44,550 nucleotides of DNA from an uncultured Ferrovum sp. (GCA_903893215.1 CAITLJ010000060.1:1-44550), one strand, 5' to 3'; counted from the first letter of the stretch, positions 1-8,438 are shown. Translations and numbers: made by a program. Notes: a model not told the origin generated them from the sequence alone.

Positions 1-93
1 GCACGCTATTCGGCCCTGTTGGGTTGGCTGCAGTTGAAGGCGGCCGCAGCCCAGGTGACGCAGGCCGATCTGACGGCCATTGCGGGTCCGTAA
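1..93 (+). CDS. TolC-type outer membrane channel, C-terminal fragment (5' end outside window)
   Basis: An open frame runs from the left edge to TAA at 91-93 and encodes 30 residues beginning ARYSALLGWLQLKAAAAQ and ending DLTAIAGP. This closely resembles the extreme C-terminus of TolC-family T1SS outer-membrane proteins (pattern RYxxLxxxLxLKxAxGxLxxxDLxxxN). TolC is the trimeric channel-tunnel of type I secretion and drug efflux. Only the last helix is visible, so the call rests on a short match. It implies that a type I secretion cluster lies just left of the window. The next gene on the same strand starts about 16 bases downstream. Confidence 0.6.
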   Translation, partial: ARYSALLGWLQLKAAAAQVTQADLTAIAGP

Positions 94-109
94 AGTTGCT
101 GGTGCATTG

Positions 110-1690
110 ATGGGCGAGGCAGTGGCCGGCGAGGCCGAGTTTCATGATGCAGCGGATTTGCCGGATGCGCGCGCGGCGCGCCTTGCTCGGGCCCAGTGCA
201 CGCCGCTGTTCGAGTCGAATACGCTGCAAGTGGATCACTTCCATGTGGAGGGCCCGGGTTGTCGTGGCGTGGCCTTCACCTTCACCGGGTGGGGGCATCG
301 CAACTTGAGCGGTTACGGCTATGGCTCGCACTTCCTTATCAAGGAAGGATTCGATGTCGTCGCCTTCAAGCTCATCGTGGAAGACTGGTATCAGTCGGTG
401 CCCGAGTCGCTGCTGGAACAGATCAACCGGCATGTGGCCGGCTTTCATTACCACAGGCGCCTTGCCTATGGATCGTCGATGGGCGGCTACGCTGCGATCC
501 AGTTTGCGCGCGTGCTGGACTGCGACACCGTGCTGGCGTTCTCGCCACAATTCCGCATTGATCAGGCCTTTGATACTGATTATGCGGTCTACGTGCCGCA
601 GATCAAATTCAGGTATTTTATTTCTCCCGCCACTGTTCGCCCGGACACCCAATATTTCTTGGCGTACGATCGGCGCATGGTCGATCGCTTGCATGTGCAA
701 CGCATCATGGCCTGTATCCCGCCAGCACAGGTGCGCGCTTGCGCGATTCCGTGGGCCGGGCATCCGGTCGACACTTTTCTGCAATCGCTCGGCCTGCTCA
801 AGCAGCTGGTGCGGCGCGTGTTCGTGCATGGGGATTGGGGCGATTTTGATTTCCGCGCCAGCCGCGCGCATTCCGCAGTTTTTCTGGGCAATCTGTCGTT
901 GGCGCTGGCCCGACGCAACCGGAACCAGGCAGCGCTCGACGTGATCGAACGCGGTCTGCTGCTGGCCCCGGATGCGCCGCGCTTTCACTGCCACCGTATC
1001 GCATTGCTGGAGCGGCTGGGTCGACATGCGGACATGCGCACTGCAGCGGAAGACGCCCTGGCCAGGCTGCCGCAGGCGCCGGAACTGCATGTCGTGAGAA
1101 GCCGGATACGCTCTGCCGACGGGCAACTGCAGGACGCGCTTCGGGCGCTCGTCCTGGCCCTGCGTCTCGATGCGGATCACCCAGAAGCGCTGGCCCTGCT
1201 GGCGGAATATCGGGCGCAGGGGCATGACGCCGAGTGGCGAGCTGCATTGCACGCCGACCGGTCATGGGAAACGGAAGAGACGCCGCAAGCTGAGTTGGCC
1301 CTGCGCGAGGCGCTGGCGCACGCGCCGCAATCAGCCGATTTGCATGCACGGCATGCTGTCATCCTCGGGCATCTGCGCCGGATCGACGAAGCTATCCAGG
1401 CGGCGCGCGCTGCACTGTTGTGCGACCCGGCGCAGGCACCGGTGTGGCTGCATCTGAGCTACCTGCTGGCCGATGCACAACAGCCCGAAGCCGCGCTTGA
1501 AGCCGTGGAGCGCTACTTTTCACTGCAGGAAGCTGCTGCCGTAGCGCATGTGCATCGAGGCGCGTTGCTGGAGCAATTGGGCCGCGTGGACGAGGCCGTA
1601 GTGTCGGTGTGTCGCTCGCTGGTGCTGGATGTGGGCAACGTGGACACACGGCAATACCTTCAGCACCTGTTGGGCTTGATGCCCTCCTGA
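110..1690 (+). CDS. Alpha/beta-hydrolase-like domain fused to TPR repeats
   Basis: The protein has 526 residues from ATG 110. A TTG at 80 would add 10 residues but overlaps the preceding TolC-like frame, so ATG is preferred. The N-terminal half (about 40-250) contains a nucleophile-elbow-like YGSSMGGYAA (Ser near residue 123 from this ATG) and a later AGHPVD that could supply the catalytic His (near 218). This suggests an alpha/beta-hydrolase fold. From about 260 to the end the sequence is helical with tetratricopeptide periodicity, with pairs such as ALDVIERGLLLAPDAP and AIQAARAALLCDPAQAP. The likely role is an esterase or acyl-modifying enzyme with a protein-binding scaffold, acting in the cytoplasm because no signal peptide is seen. 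It sits between a TolC-like gene and glycosyltransferases. The substrate is unknown and the catalytic Asp was not identified. Confidence 0.7.
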   Translation: MGEAVAGEAEFHDAADLPDARAARLARAQCTPLFESNTLQVDHFHVEGPGCRGVAFTFTGWGHRNLSGYGYGSHFLIKEGFDVVAFKLIVEDWYQSVPESLLEQINRHVAGFHYHRRLAYGSSMGGYAAIQFARVLDCDTVLAFSPQFRIDQAFDTDYAVYVPQIKFRYFISPATVRPDTQYFLAYDRRMVDRLHVQRIMACIPPAQVRACAIPWAGHPVDTFLQSLGLLKQLVRRVFVHGDWGDFDFRASRAHSAVFLGNLSLALARRNRNQAALDVIERGLLLAPDAPRFHCHRIALLERLGRHADMRTAAEDALARLPQAPELHVVRSRIRSADGQLQDALRALVLALRLDADHPEALALLAEYRAQGHDAEWRAALHADRSWETEETPQAELALREALAHAPQSADLHARHAVILGHLRRIDEAIQAARAALLCDPAQAPVWLHLSYLLADAQQPEAALEAVERYFSLQEAAAVAHVHRGALLEQLGRVDEAVVSVCRSLVLDVGNVDTRQYLQHLLGLMPS

Positions 1691-1709
1691 GCGCGCGTCA
1701 GGTTGGCGT

Positions 1710-1760
1710 GGCGCTTGTCGGGCTTGCCCGATCGTAGCCGACTCAAGCCCGACAGGCGCC
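1710..1760. terminator. Long hairpin between convergent genes, probable bidirectional terminator
   Basis: The 16-base arms at 1710-1725 and 1745-1760 are complementary apart from one G-U wobble, with a 19-base loop. The hairpin lies 20 bases after the stop of the hydrolase-TPR gene and overlaps the stop codon of the opposing glycosyltransferase. A shorter competing hairpin (TCGGGC, TT, GCCCGA at 1718-1731) shares the left arm. There is no T-run, so this may be an intrinsic terminator without U-tract or an RNA-stability element. Confidence 0.5.
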
Positions 1761-2972
1761 AAGCGCCGCAAGCGTTTCCAACCAGCGTGGCAGGCAACAG
1801 GTAGCGAGGTCGTAGCGGCTGACCGCGCTATGCCGGGCGCGGGCGCGCACCTCATCCAGTGCAGCACTGTCGGCGAGCAGCGCAATCATGCGTTCTGCCA
1901 CAGCATCCGGTGCGCGCATGTCGACCAGAAATCCATTTTCACCATCCGTGATCACCTCACGTACGGGTGCCACATCAGATCCCAGCACCAGACAGCCGCT
2001 GGCCAGCGCTTCCAGCGCTGACCATGACAACACGAAGGGGTAGGTGAGGTACAGATGCAGACGCGACACTTGCAGCAGCTGGAGATAGGCCATCCGTCCG
2101 ATTTGACCCGTGAAATGAACGTTTGAGAGGTCAAGTTGCGCGCCCAGCTCCGCTTGCAGCAGCGCTCGCCAACTGCCGCCATAGGGTGGCAGATCGCCAT
2201 AACTGATGCCCTCGGCGCCGACCACCACCACGTGCGCCTGCGGGCGAGCGCGCAGCACGGCGGGCAGGGCGCGCATCAGGGAATGGAAGCCCCGGTAGGG
2301 CTCCAGGTTGCGTGCCACGTAGGTGATCACTTCATCTGCACGCGTCAGTTGGCGTCCATCTGCCAGGGTGAAGCGTGCCATGGCATCGGGTCGCACTTCA
2401 TGGGTGTCGATGCCTTCGTGCAATACGGAGATGTCAGTTTGCCACGCGGCAGGAAACAGGCTGCGCTGCCATTCAGTGGCAGTGTGACCAGCATCGCAGG
2501 CAACGCGACTGAGATAGTTGATGCTGTTGCGCAGCCACAGGCGTTCGCCATCATCGGGGCGTGAGGGCGCAAATTCGGGATCGTAGCCTACATCCAGGCC
2601 AGTTGCCCGGTAGAAGAATTCAAAGTAGCCGAGCACGCGACTGTCTGGAAATGCTTCCTTCACCAGCAGGAGCTCGCCCCAGCCGGTGTGGCCAATGATC
2701 ACATCCGGGCGCAATCCTTCCTGGCGCAACTGACGACAGGCCGTCAGGACGGCGAGTGCGGTGCGCACGGCAGCTTCGTGACTCTGGTTGTAGGGATGGC
2801 AACCGTGCAGCAGAGCGACCGGCATTTGGTAAATGCGCTGCTCGACCCCTGCAATGGGCAGGCCGCCCTGCTGAGTGAGGAACACGACCCGATGTTCGGC
2901 CTGCTGGCCGAGATGGCGTGCCAGGTGCAGGTATTGCGCCGGATAGTTGTGGTGGATCAGCAGGACGACCAT
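1743..2972 (-). CDS. Glycosyltransferase, GT4 type (GT-B fold)
   Basis: The protein has 409 residues and starts at ATG 2972. It begins with a Rossmann-like MVVLLIHHNYPAQYLHLAR. It contains GHTGWGELLLVKEAFP in the acceptor half and the GT4 donor-site motif SWSALEALASGCLVLGSD (Glu near 321) followed by PVREVITDGENGFLV. These are typical of retaining GT-B transferases that use nucleotide sugars. There is no signal peptide, so it should act in the cytoplasm or at the inner membrane face. It lies 72 bases downstream of the 1305-residue glycosyltransferase on the same strand and is probably co-transcribed with it. It probably builds a protein-linked or surface glycan; donor and acceptor cannot be read from sequence. 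Confidence 0.88.
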   Translation of the reverse strand: MVVLLIHHNYPAQYLHLARHLGQQAEHRVVFLTQQGGLPIAGVEQRIYQMPVALLHGCHPYNQSHEAAVRTALAVLTACRQLRQEGLRPDVIIGHTGWGELLLVKEAFPDSRVLGYFEFFYRATGLDVGYDPEFAPSRPDDGERLWLRNSINYLSRVACDAGHTATEWQRSLFPAAWQTDISVLHEGIDTHEVRPDAMARFTLADGRQLTRADEVITYVARNLEPYRGFHSLMRALPAVLRARPQAHVVVVGAEGISYGDLPPYGGSWRALLQAELGAQLDLSNVHFTGQIGRMAYLQLLQVSRLHLYLTYPFVLSWSALEALASGCLVLGSDVAPVREVITDGENGFLVDMRAPDAVAERMIALLADSAALDEVRARARHSAVSRYDLATCCLPRWLETLAALGACRA

Positions 2973-3044
2973 TACACGTCCGCCACGGAGCGGTGGCGCA
3001 TCTTCCCGGTGCCAGCATTGCGCTTCATGCGCGTGGCAGTGTAC

Positions 3045-6000
3045 TTACAGTGCATCAATCGTCAGTTCCAGCCCTTCCAGCGGGTCCTGCGGCACAGGCG
3101 ACTGGCACCAGGCGCCCGACGGCGGTGCATCCACCCACCCGGCACTGCGGAACCAGCCGCGATATTGCAGGCGGTAGCGGTTGGCGGCGCTGGCGCGCGG
3201 ACGGACAGCGAAAGCCAGCAATGGCACGCCGCGTCCGCGGCTGCCGCACAGCAGTTCATCGCTCAGCCAGGGTGTGTCGAAGCCATCTGCGGTGCGACCG
3301 CGATATTCGAGCAGGCTGACGCCCTCGGTGTCGCGACAGTCCACCTGCAGTGCTTCCACGCCGAGTCCCTCGCCGAGCGGCCCCGCCTGACCTTGCGCAA
3401 AATGCACGTCGCCCAGCCATTGCACGTGCAGCAGGATCTTCGTCAGCACTCTGCCTTGTGCCACAGGGGGGAGCGGTTGGTCCAGGCGACGCACTTCGAT
3501 GCTGAGCGGCGCGCTGTGTGGCGGACGTACCGAAGTCAGCAACAGGGTGGCTGGTGCTGCGCTGATGCGTGCGGTGATCTGGTCGCCTGGGGCGGTGAGC
3601 CAGCGATCGAGCGTGCCGGGCGCAGTGAACAGGTCGATCACGCCCTTCTGCACCATGGGCGCCTGGCCAATCCCCATCGCTGGCAGAATCAGGTTCGTGC
3701 CATTGGCTGGGGCATGAGCGCGGCGCGTGTCGCCGGGCACGCGGATGGCATAAGTGCCTTCCGGCAGCGTCAGGGGCTGCACCGTGGCAGTGTGCAGGGC
3801 ATCGGGCCCAGGCGTCTGGCCGGGCAATACGCTGGCGGCTGGTTCTGTCATCGTGGTGTCTTCTGGTGAGGCGGCACGATACCCGGTGGCAGGTATCAAG
3901 GGGTTGACGGCAGGTTTTGCAGCCCTGCGCAGGGGCAGGCCGGACATTTTTGCGCCGAAGTGCAGCAGGCGTTCAAGCAGGACATCGATGGGGGTGTCGA
4001 GCGGATGCAGGTCGGCACGCGCGTGACCGCGCAGCCGTTCGCCGATGGCACCTAGGTCAAAGCCAGCCACAGGCATGTCCAAACGCAGGGCGTGGCTGAG
4101 TGTGTAGCACCAGGTTTCCGGGGCTACCGAGGGAAACCAGACGAGGTGGCAGGCCTCGCGCCCGAGCAATCGTGGCAGTTCCTCATCCTTATAGGGACCG
4201 GTGACGAATACCCGGCCAGTGGCGAGCAGCGGCGCATCGTCCTCGCTGTAGCCAATGAGGACGAACTCGATCGGCAGGTCGTGCTGCGCAGCTGCGCGCG
4301 CGCATGCCAGCAGCACGTGATAGCCCTTCTGCGCGCTGATCGCGCCGAGCATCGCCACCCGCAGGCATGGTCGGACTTGCGCCGGCGGGCTGCTTGCAGC
4401 CCAGTCGGCAATGGGCTGTGCTGCATCCTGCCCGCTTTCCCACGGCTGAACGGTCAGGCTCAGTTCCGGGAAATAGCGCAGGTAGCGCTCCCGCACATCC
4501 TCACAGGGCACCACAATGCGCTTGGCCAGATTCAGCCAGCGTCGGCTGCGCGCGCGCAGTTGCGCGACGCTGAGGCCGGGCTCGAGCTCGCTGCCGTGCT
4601 GCGCGATGCAGGCTTCACAGGCAGACACGACCGGTTCGCCGCAGTAGCGCTGATCGCCACCGGTCAGCGTCAGCCGTGGACACAGCCAGCTGTAATCATG
4701 CAGCGTGATTTGGCAGGGCAGTTCGAGCGCCAGCAGTGCGTCAATCAGTTCGGCGGGCAGGTCGAGAAAGTGATGCAGGTCGATCCGGTCCACACCGAGC
4801 TCGCGCAGGAGCGCGAGCAGTGCGTCGGCTTCTTGAGGGCAGTCGAAATACAGGTCGGGTAGATCCGTTGCCGTTGTGGCCGGACTGGCCAGTTTCAGTC
4901 GCACGGCACCGGGACGATCAGCCAAGGGGCGCAGCAGCAGCGCCACGGATGCCTGCGCATGCAGTATCTGCACCTGGCTGTCGACATGCTTCTGCACCCC
5001 ACCCGGTAACGCCAGACTGACCAGCAGCACCCGTTCGTGCGAATTATCGTGACCTGCCCGGGCACGCAGCCGGGCGCTGTCGAGACCGCGGCGCGCAACA
5101 TGCAGTGGGTCGCGCGCCAGGAATTGCTCCACACGCTGGTCGTAGCCGGGATGACGCAGATTGAGCAGGCGCCGGTTGCGTTCCATCCACAGCATGCGTT
5201 CGGCGCCGAAGGAGCGTCCGCCCAGGTGCTCGACGTACACATCCAGCGCGGCCAGATGGCGCCAGCCGAGTTGTGTGGCGCGCAGGCAGAGGTCATTTTC
5301 TTCGCCATAGCCGCGCCGGAACGCAGCGGCATCGAACTCGCCCGCCGCATTCAGACAATCCCGCCGCAGGTACATGCAGAAGCCCACGCCCACCGGAATT
5401 TCCAGTCGCTGGCCGGCATGCACCTGCGCCGCCAGCCTATCCAGCTCGGCGCCGGATGGCGTAGGTGGCTCATCCTCTGCAAGCGGATAGGTCAGAATTG
5501 AAGCCGCTTGTCCCAGTGGACTGGCGCTGCCGATATCAGCAGCGCTATGCGCTGCGTTGCGCAGCCGCTGCAGCCAGTCACCGTGCACGCAGGCATCGGC
5601 ATTCAGGATCACTACGTCACGGTCGGGATGCACGGCCAGCCCGACATTCACAGCGGCCGGAAAGCCCTGGTTGAGGGGCTGATTCAGCAGGGTGATGCGG
5701 TCGTTGGCGGCCAGCGCTTGCAGATCGGCCACCAAGGCGGTGTCGGGACTCGCGTCGTTGATTACCACCACCGCGGCCTGCGCCGGCGACACGCTCTCCA
5801 GCACGCTGTGCACGCACCGCAGGGTCTCCTGGTGGCCGGCAAACACAGGAATCAAAATGTCGACCATGTTGTTCAGATGGCCTGTCGCTGAATTTGCCTG
5901 CTGGGTAGCGGCTTGCGTTTCCAGCGGGGCTGGCGATGCGCTCGCCGGGCTGCCCAGCAGGTCGTGCAGGGCCCCATCCGGGCAGCGCAGTGCCACGCGC

Positions 6001-6962
6001 AGTGGCAGCGCGCCTGTGGTGGCTGGTAGCGCAAGCTGAAAGGGCACCCGGTCACCCTCCACGCCGCGTGGCTCAAGCTGTGTCTGCGCCATCAGTGCGC
6101 CGTCCTGATAGACCTCGATCACTCGTGGCAAACGCGGCGCCCAGCGCAGGCCAATGCTGCCTGTAAGCTGCTGCTCCTCACGCAATACCCAGCCTTCCGC
6201 GCCAAAGTGCGGAGGCCACGCCAGCGGCGAGCCAGGCAGAAGGCGGCCGTCAGTCGCCTGCAAATGCAATTCCGTCGCACTGGGACGGCTGCCGCTGGTG
6301 CGATGCATCCCGAGCGGCATGGCGGCTTCCTGCCAGGTGCCATCATGGCGAGTGGGCAGGGGGCGGCCATCAGAAAGCTGCCATTCCAGTGCGCTCTGGT
6401 CGTTCTCAGTGGCTTCCGTTGCTGGCAGCCTGGTTTGCTGCCAGTCGACCTCAAGCACGGTAGCGAGGCTGCGGAAGCCGTCAGCGGCACCGACCAGAAT
6501 CTCTGCGCCGGCCCGGAAACGCACCACCACTTGCAGCGAGGAATGGACTCCAACCCAGCCAGGCAGGTTCAGCGCAATACAGCAGCGATCGAGCTGGTGA
6601 CGCAGTCCGGGGAAGTGGTCAATGGCCTGCCGGTTAAGCAGGGTGCTGGCAAGCGTTTGCGCAGCATCAAGCGCGCCAGCATCGAGCAACAGTTCGAGGC
6701 GCAGGAGTTCGATGGCGGCGGTCTGCTCGCCTGGGGGAATGGCCTGCAGGGCTTCAGTTGCGCGGCCTGCCCTGGCCAGCAAGCGGCTGTGCAGCATGCG
6801 CACGTGCAGTTCACCTGGCGCCAGACGCAAGGCGCAATCGGCGAGACGTAAACCTTCTTCCAGGCGGCCCTGGCGGGCTGTCAGCCCGATGGCACCGATC
6901 AGCGCGGCCAGTCGATCAGAAGGGGCCGCCACCCGGTGGCGGCCAGCAGCAGTGCCAGCCAT
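3045..6962 (-). CDS. Giant TPR-GT2-GT4 multidomain glycosyltransferase
   Basis: The protein has 1305 residues. Residues 1-115 are TPR-like helices and about 140-340 is an unrecognised beta-rich region. Residues 366-600 form a GT2 (GT-A) domain with VDILIPVFAGHQETLRC, the NAD motif near 456 and GYGEENDLCLRA near 551. Residues 643-1005 form a GT4 (GT-B) domain with AMLGAISAQKGYHVLL and SVAPETWCYTLSHALRLDMP. A Cys-rich insert carries C761, C774, C782 and C785. Residues 1038-1305 are a second beta-rich domain beginning at an internal ATG (3851), so this last part could in principle be a separate gene, though the frame is continuous. Two catalytic modules in one chain suggest sequential addition of two sugars to one acceptor. 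The start lacks a well-spaced Shine-Dalgarno: AGGAG is 23 bases away. Confidence 0.85.
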   Translation of the reverse strand: MAGTAAGRHRVAAPSDRLAALIGAIGLTARQGRLEEGLRLADCALRLAPGELHVRMLHSRLLARAGRATEALQAIPPGEQTAAIELLRLELLLDAGALDAAQTLASTLLNRQAIDHFPGLRHQLDRCCIALNLPGWVGVHSSLQVVVRFRAGAEILVGAADGFRSLATVLEVDWQQTRLPATEATENDQSALEWQLSDGRPLPTRHDGTWQEAAMPLGMHRTSGSRPSATELHLQATDGRLLPGSPLAWPPHFGAEGWVLREEQQLTGSIGLRWAPRLPRVIEVYQDGALMAQTQLEPRGVEGDRVPFQLALPATTGALPLRVALRCPDGALHDLLGSPASASPAPLETQAATQQANSATGHLNNMVDILIPVFAGHQETLRCVHSVLESVSPAQAAVVVINDASPDTALVADLQALAANDRITLLNQPLNQGFPAAVNVGLAVHPDRDVVILNADACVHGDWLQRLRNAAHSAADIGSASPLGQAASILTYPLAEDEPPTPSGAELDRLAAQVHAGQRLEIPVGVGFCMYLRRDCLNAAGEFDAAAFRRGYGEENDLCLRATQLGWRHLAALDVYVEHLGGRSFGAERMLWMERNRRLLNLRHPGYDQRVEQFLARDPLHVARRGLDSARLRARAGHDNSHERVLLVSLALPGGVQKHVDSQVQILHAQASVALLLRPLADRPGAVRLKLASPATTATDLPDLYFDCPQEADALLALLRELGVDRIDLHHFLDLPAELIDALLALELPCQITLHDYSWLCPRLTLTGGDQRYCGEPVVSACEACIAQHGSELEPGLSVAQLRARSRRWLNLAKRIVVPCEDVRERYLRYFPELSLTVQPWESGQDAAQPIADWAASSPPAQVRPCLRVAMLGAISAQKGYHVLLACARAAAQHDLPIEFVLIGYSEDDAPLLATGRVFVTGPYKDEELPRLLGREACHLVWFPSVAPETWCYTLSHALRLDMPVAGFDLGAIGERLRGHARADLHPLDTPIDVLLERLLHFGAKMSGLPLRRAAKPAVNPLIPATGYRAASPEDTTMTEPAASVLPGQTPGPDALHTATVQPLTLPEGTYAIRVPGDTRRAHAPANGTNLILPAMGIGQAPMVQKGVIDLFTAPGTLDRWLTAPGDQITARISAAPATLLLTSVRPPHSAPLSIEVRRLDQPLPPVAQGRVLTKILLHVQWLGDVHFAQGQAGPLGEGLGVEALQVDCRDTEGVSLLEYRGRTADGFDTPWLSDELLCGSRGRGVPLLAFAVRPRASAANRYRLQYRGWFRSAGWVDAPPSGAWCQSPVPQDPLEGLELTIDAL

Positions 6963-7070
6963 GTGAACGCCGGCGCCGCCGGGCTCCTGTTAAGTTGAAC
7001 CTCTGCCCAGTCTACTGCTTGCTGGCGCTGGCGGAAACCATTGCCACCAGGGCCGCACTGCCAGAAAGAA

Positions 7071-7108
7071 AGAAGGCATCCTGCGGCGCGGACCGCGGGA
7101 TGCCTTCT
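7071..7108 (-). terminator. Intrinsic terminator after the RTX-like small gene
   Basis: The arms AGAAGGCATCC (7071-7081) and GGATGCCTTCT (7098-7108) extend inward through GCGG/CCGC with one G-U pair, giving a 16-bp stem and a 6-base loop. On the minus strand the stem is followed by a T-rich run (TTCTTTCT). It lies 36 bases after the stop of the small gene and before the giant glycosyltransferase, so it would limit read-through between them. Confidence 0.8.
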
Positions 7109-7143
7109 TACGCAGGGCTGGAATCTGCCTGCATGAATGAGGC

Positions 7144-7575
7144 TCAGGCCTTTGGTGCGCCGTCGTGGTTCACGCCAATCAGGTGGATCGTGGTCTGGTC
7201 GTTCAGCGTGATCAGTTGGCCGTTGCTATCGTTTGCGGCCAGGGTCTCGGCGCCCTTCACACCTGCAGCGGTGTCACCGGCCTGCGGAATCCTGGCGACC
7301 GCCAGCATGGCGGCCTTGCCGGCCTGGGGCAGGCTGCTGCCACCGGCGACGGTGTCGCTGCTGAAGCCAGGCAAAAAGCGGGTGGCCCCCGCCACGCCAC
7401 CCGCGAAGGTGTCGTTGCCTGCGCCGCTCAGCAGGCTGACGCTGTTGCTTTGGCCAATATTCAGGCTGGCCAGCGCCTGATTGGCGGCGGCCAGTTCGCT
7501 CGGGGTGAGGGCAGCGACTGCGCCCGCGCTGCCGGTGTGGACGACCGCGCCGCCTGCTACTGTTGCTGTTGCCAT
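7144..7575 (-). CDS. Small RTX-like protein, putative type I secretion substrate
   Basis: The protein has 143 residues, rich in Ala, Gly, Ser and Thr, with no Cys. A degenerate RTX nonapeptide-like stretch, LLSGAGNDTFAGGVAG, lies in the middle. The C-terminus (LITLNDQTTIHLIGVNHDG) resembles the uncleaved C-terminal secretion signals of T1SS cargo, with alternating hydrophobics and few charges. The start is ATG 7575 with AAAAGGA at 7584-7590, 8 bases upstream. A strong terminator follows. There is no N-terminal signal peptide. It is probably a secreted or surface protein of a nearby T1SS, but the RTX repeat is single and imperfect, so this is family-level inference. Confidence 0.65.
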   Translation of the reverse strand: MATATVAGGAVVHTGSAGAVAALTPSELAAANQALASLNIGQSNSVSLLSGAGNDTFAGGVAGATRFLPGFSSDTVAGGSSLPQAGKAAMLAVARIPQAGDTAAGVKGAETLAANDSNGQLITLNDQTTIHLIGVNHDGAPKA

Positions 7576-7607
7576 GATATCGATCCTTTTGAGGTCATTG
7601 TCTGCGG

Positions 7608-7635
7608 CAGCCGGGACGGGATCCCGTCCCGGCTG
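7608..7635. repeat. Perfect 28-bp palindrome in the leader of the RTX-like gene
   Basis: The left arm CAGCCGGGACGGGA (7608-7621) is followed directly by its exact reverse complement (7622-7635), with no spacer. It lies 33-60 bases upstream of the start codon of the 143-residue protein. It could be a dimeric regulator's operator, or an mRNA 5' stem just before the ribosome binding site. Confidence 0.8.
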
Positions 7636-7754
7636 TAATTAATCTGTGTGCTGCTTGAATCCAGGTACTGTCTGCATCTGCGCGCTGTCTGAATTTTGGT
7701 GCCGCCTGCCTGCTTCAGTTTTCGCTGCAGCAAAACTCGTGCCGCTTCCGTAAA

Positions 7755-7781
7755 ATTGTATCAGCTCCTGTTGCAGCGCAA
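7755..7781 (-). promoter_or_regulatory. Candidate sigma-70 promoter for the RTX-like gene
   Basis: On the minus strand TACAAT (7755-7760) follows TTGCGC (7776-7781) after a 15-base spacer; shifting the -35 by one base (GTTGCG) gives 16. It lies 180 bases upstream of the start codon, with the 28-bp palindrome in between. The spacing is short of the 17-base optimum, so this is tentative. Confidence 0.3.
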
Positions 7782-8210
7782 CGGCTATCGACCGTCAAAG
7801 GCGCGTGGCTGCGAATTATGCACGTTCCAAATTACGGATATGTGACTTTGCGCGTCCCTGTCAGGTCGCCTTCAGCCCTGTTAATCTCGCCAGCTCACCC
7901 CGCTTGGCAAGACTGCAATCTGCGCCGTCGAAAACCTGGCGGTAGCCGGAGTGGTGGGATGAAGTGACGCGGCGCAGGAATTTAACTTGCTGATTTAAAT
8001 TACTTGTTTTTATTCGTGGTGCTTTTTGCACAATCAAAAAAGGGTGACGCGGCTTGTCCACCGAATGATAGGAATGTATCTTGCGTCTCGCCAGTAGGGT
8101 AGTCCGGTAATGTCTGCGGGATAACACTGCAGCGCCTGAGTTTCGGATTGGGCCTGCGTGCACTGGCCTTGATCTTCGATCAAGGCGGTCGCGGTGTCTG
8201 ATGACGCGGT

Positions 8211-8291
8211 GCAATGCAGTTTCACTCCATCCAGGTATTGCGCCGTATGTGTGCAAGTCTGGTGCGCAATGCACAGATGCAGTGCAATGCA
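8211..8291. promoter_or_regulatory. Three GCAATGCA motifs upstream of the epimerase operon
   Basis: GCAATGCA occurs at 8211-8218, 8266-8273 and 8284-8291, about 150-230 bases before the epimerase start. The clustering of an 8-mer is suggestive of regulator binding sites. No known regulator is assigned, and chance or decayed repeats are alternatives. Confidence 0.25.
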
Positions 8292-8438
8292 TTGATCGAA
8301 CTGAGCATTTGAAGCTTGTTAGGGTTGCTGGTGGCGATGAGCCCTGTCGTCACGTATCGTAGTATCAGGTGCACAGAAGCGCAGCGTGTCACTGGTGGCT
8401 TTTCGCCATTGCCCCATGCCGAGGAAATTTTCCGCTTG

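Larger units (their letters stand above)
7576..8438. other. Long intergenic region between divergent genes
   Basis: No convincing gene is seen in these 863 bases. The stretch is more AT-rich than its surroundings, especially 7980-8045, and separates the minus-strand RTX-like gene from the + strand epimerase operon. It holds the 28-bp palindrome (7608-7635), an inverted repeat CCTTGATC-TTC-GATCAAGG at 8167-8185, and three copies of GCAATGCA (8211-8218, 8266-8273, 8284-8291). A 143-codon minus frame at 7861-8292 has no recognisable domain and was not accepted. Confidence 0.6.

Noticed and set aside
3045-3851. Separate gene for the C-terminal beta-rich domain of the giant transferase
   Set aside because: An internal ATG exists at 3851, but there is no ribosome site and the frame is continuous, so one protein is the simpler reading.
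7861-8292. 143-codon minus frame in the long intergenic region
   Set aside because: It has no domain, no convincing ribosome site, a basic, random-looking composition and overlaps the repeat motifs.
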